In this document: positions 62,556 through 64,000 of the stretch, one piece after another | Layout: each line of letters opens with the position of its first letter | Numbering within the stretch: the stretch's first letter is position 1 | Origin: an uncultured bacterium | GTDB taxonomy: Bacteria; Patescibacteriota; Saccharimonadia; Saccharimonadales; Saccharimonadaceae | Assembly: GCA_903832635.1 (NCBI GenBank) | Contig: CAILCF010000002.1 | Span: 95,136-159,135 of the forward strand | Reading direction: 5' to 3' | Length of the DNA stretch: 64,000 nucleotides | The notes under the pieces: model-generated | The model's database searches: none | What the model was told of the DNA's origin: nothing | Seen by the model: the letters and a program-made list of their open reading frames with translations, nothing else | Translations under genes and position numbers: made by a program

Positions 62556-62724
62556 TGCCTTGCTCCACCAATTGTCTTAATAGTTTGCCACCAGTTTGTT
62601 GGTCTTCAACGATACGATCGACGATAAGATTGGCTAGAACAAAAAGCTTTTCTTCGGTAGGTAGGGAAGTATACATTGGCATTTCTGCCGAGTTTTTGTT
62701 CTTTGAGCCTTTTGTTCGTGCCAT
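62545..62724 (-). CDS. Small protein overlapping the recombinase start
   Basis: 59 residues, MARTKGSKNKNSAEMP start (AT-hook-like basic tract) then an amphipathic helix (EEKLFVLANLIVDRIVEDQQ). No family recognised. Its stop overlaps the recombinase ATG, so the two are coupled; it may be a recombination directionality or DNA-binding partner. Promoter and operator lie just upstream. Confidence 0.7.
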   Translation of the reverse strand: MARTKGSKNKNSAEMPMYTSLPTEEKLFVLANLIVDRIVEDQQTGGKLLRQLVEQGNAG

Positions 62725-62755
62725 ATATTGTTACCCCTGTTATCTATACGTCTGT

Positions 62756-62784
62756 GTATAGTATACTATACAAGCTTGTATAGT
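62756..62784. promoter_or_regulatory. Overlapping palindromes upstream of the recombinase operon
   Basis: GTATAGTATACTATAC (62756-62771) is a perfect 16-bp palindrome and 62765-62784 (ACTATACAAGCTTGTATAGT) a perfect 20-bp one; they share bases. They sit between the recombinase operon and the rightward genes and contain TATACT-type -10 boxes, so a dimeric repressor could control both directions. Confidence 0.7.
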
Positions 62785-63050
62785 TACAAGAGGCAATTTT
62801 ACTATTTTATGGCTAAAACTGTGGATAACTCCCCTATTCTATTCGTTCTTGGAATTGTCCTCGTGGGCGGGGACAGTATATTGCATTTTTTAAACTGTTA
62901 TTGTATGTTTATTCGTAGTGCCTACCATATAAATATCGGTGTAGGTGGGGTTGGCATAAAATATACCGTAACTAACATACCTAAAATAAACCATCCAAAA
63001 TAATCTATCTATACAAATTACTAAGCATTAAATATCTCAAATACTAAATC
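62785..63050 (+). other. Gene-poor stretch of the integrated element
   Basis: A small frame of 64 codons from ATG 62809 (MAKTVDNSP, then hydrophobic) is possible but unconvincing. A DnaA-box match TGTGGATAA lies at 62820-62828 and a small hairpin TGTCC/GGGACA nearby, so an origin of replication is conceivable. AT-rich leader before the next gene. Confidence 0.35.
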
Positions 63051-63866
63051 ATGAAACTACCTAAAATAACTAAGAAACAACAAGACATACTAAAGCTGCT
63101 ATATAGCTATAGATACTTAGATAGAAAACAAATACAACTAGCTATGAATCATACAGATAAAAGACGAGTTATTAGTTGGCTGAAAGATCTTAGAGAAAAA
63201 CAATATGTCGGATGGATCTATTCAACTGACTTTGTCGAGAAAACCAAGCCGGCCATCTACTACTTGGGGATTAATGGCATACGACAGCTCAGGGCGCTTG
63301 ATCAGTATCCAATCGAAGAACTCCGTAAACGCTATAGGGATGCTAACCGTAGTCGGACGTTTATTGATCGGAGCCTGCTGGTAGCGGACTGTTGCTTGTC
63401 GCTCCAAACTATCAACACGAGCGGCGCCAGTCGGGCTAGCTTTGACTGCATACTAGAGACTTCATACATTAATCCTGACCATGAATACCACTTCCTGGCT
63501 GAACACGAAGTATTGCGGCCAAACCTCTGCATCGTTAAGCGAAACAAGCAGGGAATGGTGACAGCTAATTACCTACTGGAGATCTTTGACAGCAGCCTGC
63601 CGAGGTACCGTCTGCGCTATAGGCTAAAGAAGTACGTTACATACCTTGAAGACGGTGAATGGGAAGGCGACGGCTCGGCGCCAATCATCCTGTTGGTTTG
63701 TCCGACTATCACGGAGCTAATTTACGCTAAACGTAGCACCAAAAAATTAATCGAAGATACTTACGAGGACGATCTCCGTATTAGGTTTACTACGACCGAA
63801 CTACTGCATAAAGAAGGCATTACCTCAAAACTGTGGGAAGAGGGACGATTGCGGTATAGCTTATAG
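63051..63866 (+). CDS. Replication-relaxation-like winged-helix protein
   Basis: 271 residues. N-terminal winged helix (KKQQDILKLLYSYRYLDRKQIQLAM; RRVISWLKDLREKQYV; YYLGINGIRQL), then an alpha/beta domain (FDCILETSYINPDHEYHF; APIILLVCPTITEL) as in the replication-relaxation family found on plasmids and conjugative elements. Start region is AT-rich with no clear Shine-Dalgarno. Its presence supports a plasmid-derived element. Confidence 0.8.
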   Translation: MKLPKITKKQQDILKLLYSYRYLDRKQIQLAMNHTDKRRVISWLKDLREKQYVGWIYSTDFVEKTKPAIYYLGINGIRQLRALDQYPIEELRKRYRDANRSRTFIDRSLLVADCCLSLQTINTSGASRASFDCILETSYINPDHEYHFLAEHEVLRPNLCIVKRNKQGMVTANYLLEIFDSSLPRYRLRYRLKKYVTYLEDGEWEGDGSAPIILLVCPTITELIYAKRSTKKLIEDTYEDDLRIRFTTTELLHKEGITSKLWEEGRLRYSL

Positions 63867-63875
63867 CACCTTTCG

Positions 63876-64000
63876 TTAAGCGGTACGTTTTTTCAAAAGG
63901 ATAGTAAGTTTCTTGTCGAGATGGCTATAGATACCACGCACCTCTCTTTTAACGTCACCAACTTCATCATGAAGAGAATCGAATCGTTTAGTCATGTGAT
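63876..64000 (-). CDS. Small coiled-coil protein, may continue past the window
   Basis: Frame ends at 63876 and reads FDSLHDEVGDVKREVRGIYS then LDKKLTILLKKRTA. ATG 63995 gives 39 residues; the frame remains open to the window edge, so the true start may be outside. Charged coiled-coil, no family recognised. Confidence 0.5.
   Translation of the reverse strand, partial: HMTKRFDSLHDEVGDVKREVRGIYSHLDKKLTILLKKRTA

Noticed and set aside
62728..63003. Open frame of 91 codons (or 64 from ATG 62809) on the plus strand
   Set aside because: It begins in the palindromic operator region, has poor protein-like composition and contains the DnaA-box match; I treat the stretch as non-coding.
1..64000. CRISPR arrays and cas genes
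   Set aside because: No short regularly spaced repeats with unique spacers; the repeats found are protein-coding blades or intergenic hairpins.
1..64000. UGA recoding to glycine as in some CPR lineages
   Set aside because: UGA ends several full-length genes (for example ftsA-like) with no in-frame UGA inside conserved domains.

Overview
The window looks like a chromosomal segment of a Candidate Phyla Radiation (Patescibacteria) bacterium, most likely Candidatus Saccharibacteria (TM7). The basis is gene content and style: an alanyl-tRNA synthetase of about 660 residues that stops after the editing domain, an FtsA-like / baseplate-J-like / ruvX / mltG run, several type IV pilin-like proteins with large fused ectodomains, an rpf-like hydrolase next to rsmA, and many genes whose TATAAT box lies 6-9 nt before the start codon with no Shine-Dalgarno site (leaderless mRNAs). 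TGA is an ordinary stop here. The lineage is my inference; no rRNA is present.

Layout. 0-6.6 kb is accessory: a DGR-type reverse transcriptase facing a frameshifted four-helix-bundle (Avd-like) gene, a DUF475 membrane protein, a methyltransferase-like gene, a small XRE regulator, an Mrr-like nuclease beside a 20-bp perfect inverted repeat, and a G+C-rich membrane metallophosphoesterase. 6.8-10.7 kb holds tpiA, an acidic membrane protein and uvrD. 10.7-13.8 kb is a surface-protein/sortase cassette bounded by two copies of the uvrD 3' end. 13.8-34.5 kb is mainly core: rpf-like, rsmA, pilin-LamG, metG, tatD, cysteine desulfurase, DUF218, mnmA, alaS, ftsA-like, baseplate-J-like, ruvX, mltG, a LysM-CHAP hydrolase with a long structured leader, obgE, pilin-propeller, exonuclease I. 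34.8-35.3 kb is a gene-free stretch with two large imperfect stem-loops. 35.3-54.5 kb carries uvrA, PAP2, DedA, rplY, uvrC, a third modular pilin, a small holin-like protein, secG, a peptide-binding lipoprotein-like protein, tRNA-Leu, an HTH protein, tRNA-Val, typA, a GH130/GT4 carbohydrate cluster, rarA and ddl.

54.5-58.3 kb lies between tRNA-Phe and tRNA-Gly(GCC) and is the most unusual part: four unrelated orphan genes rich in G+C-ending codons, each with its own TTGAC-N17-TARAAT promoter, an untranslated leader and a strong Shine-Dalgarno site. Two of them are followed by hammerhead ribozymes that I could fold completely (56808-56860 and 57458-57514); the other two by intrinsic terminators. 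58.6-60.8 kb has a CIRCE-controlled hsp20 and small proteins. From 60.8 kb to the right edge is the left end of an integrated element: a large serine recombinase whose last codons lie inside the 3' end of tRNA-Gly(CCC), a small overlapping gene, a palindromic operator region and a replication-relaxation-like protein.

Functionally, the core supports DNA repair (uvrA, uvrC, uvrD, rarA, exonuclease I), translation, and cell-wall growth and remodelling (mltG, ddl, Rpf-like, LysM-CHAP). A recurring theme is display of adhesive or sugar-binding domains on the cell surface through pilins and a sortase, as expected of a host-attached epibiont.
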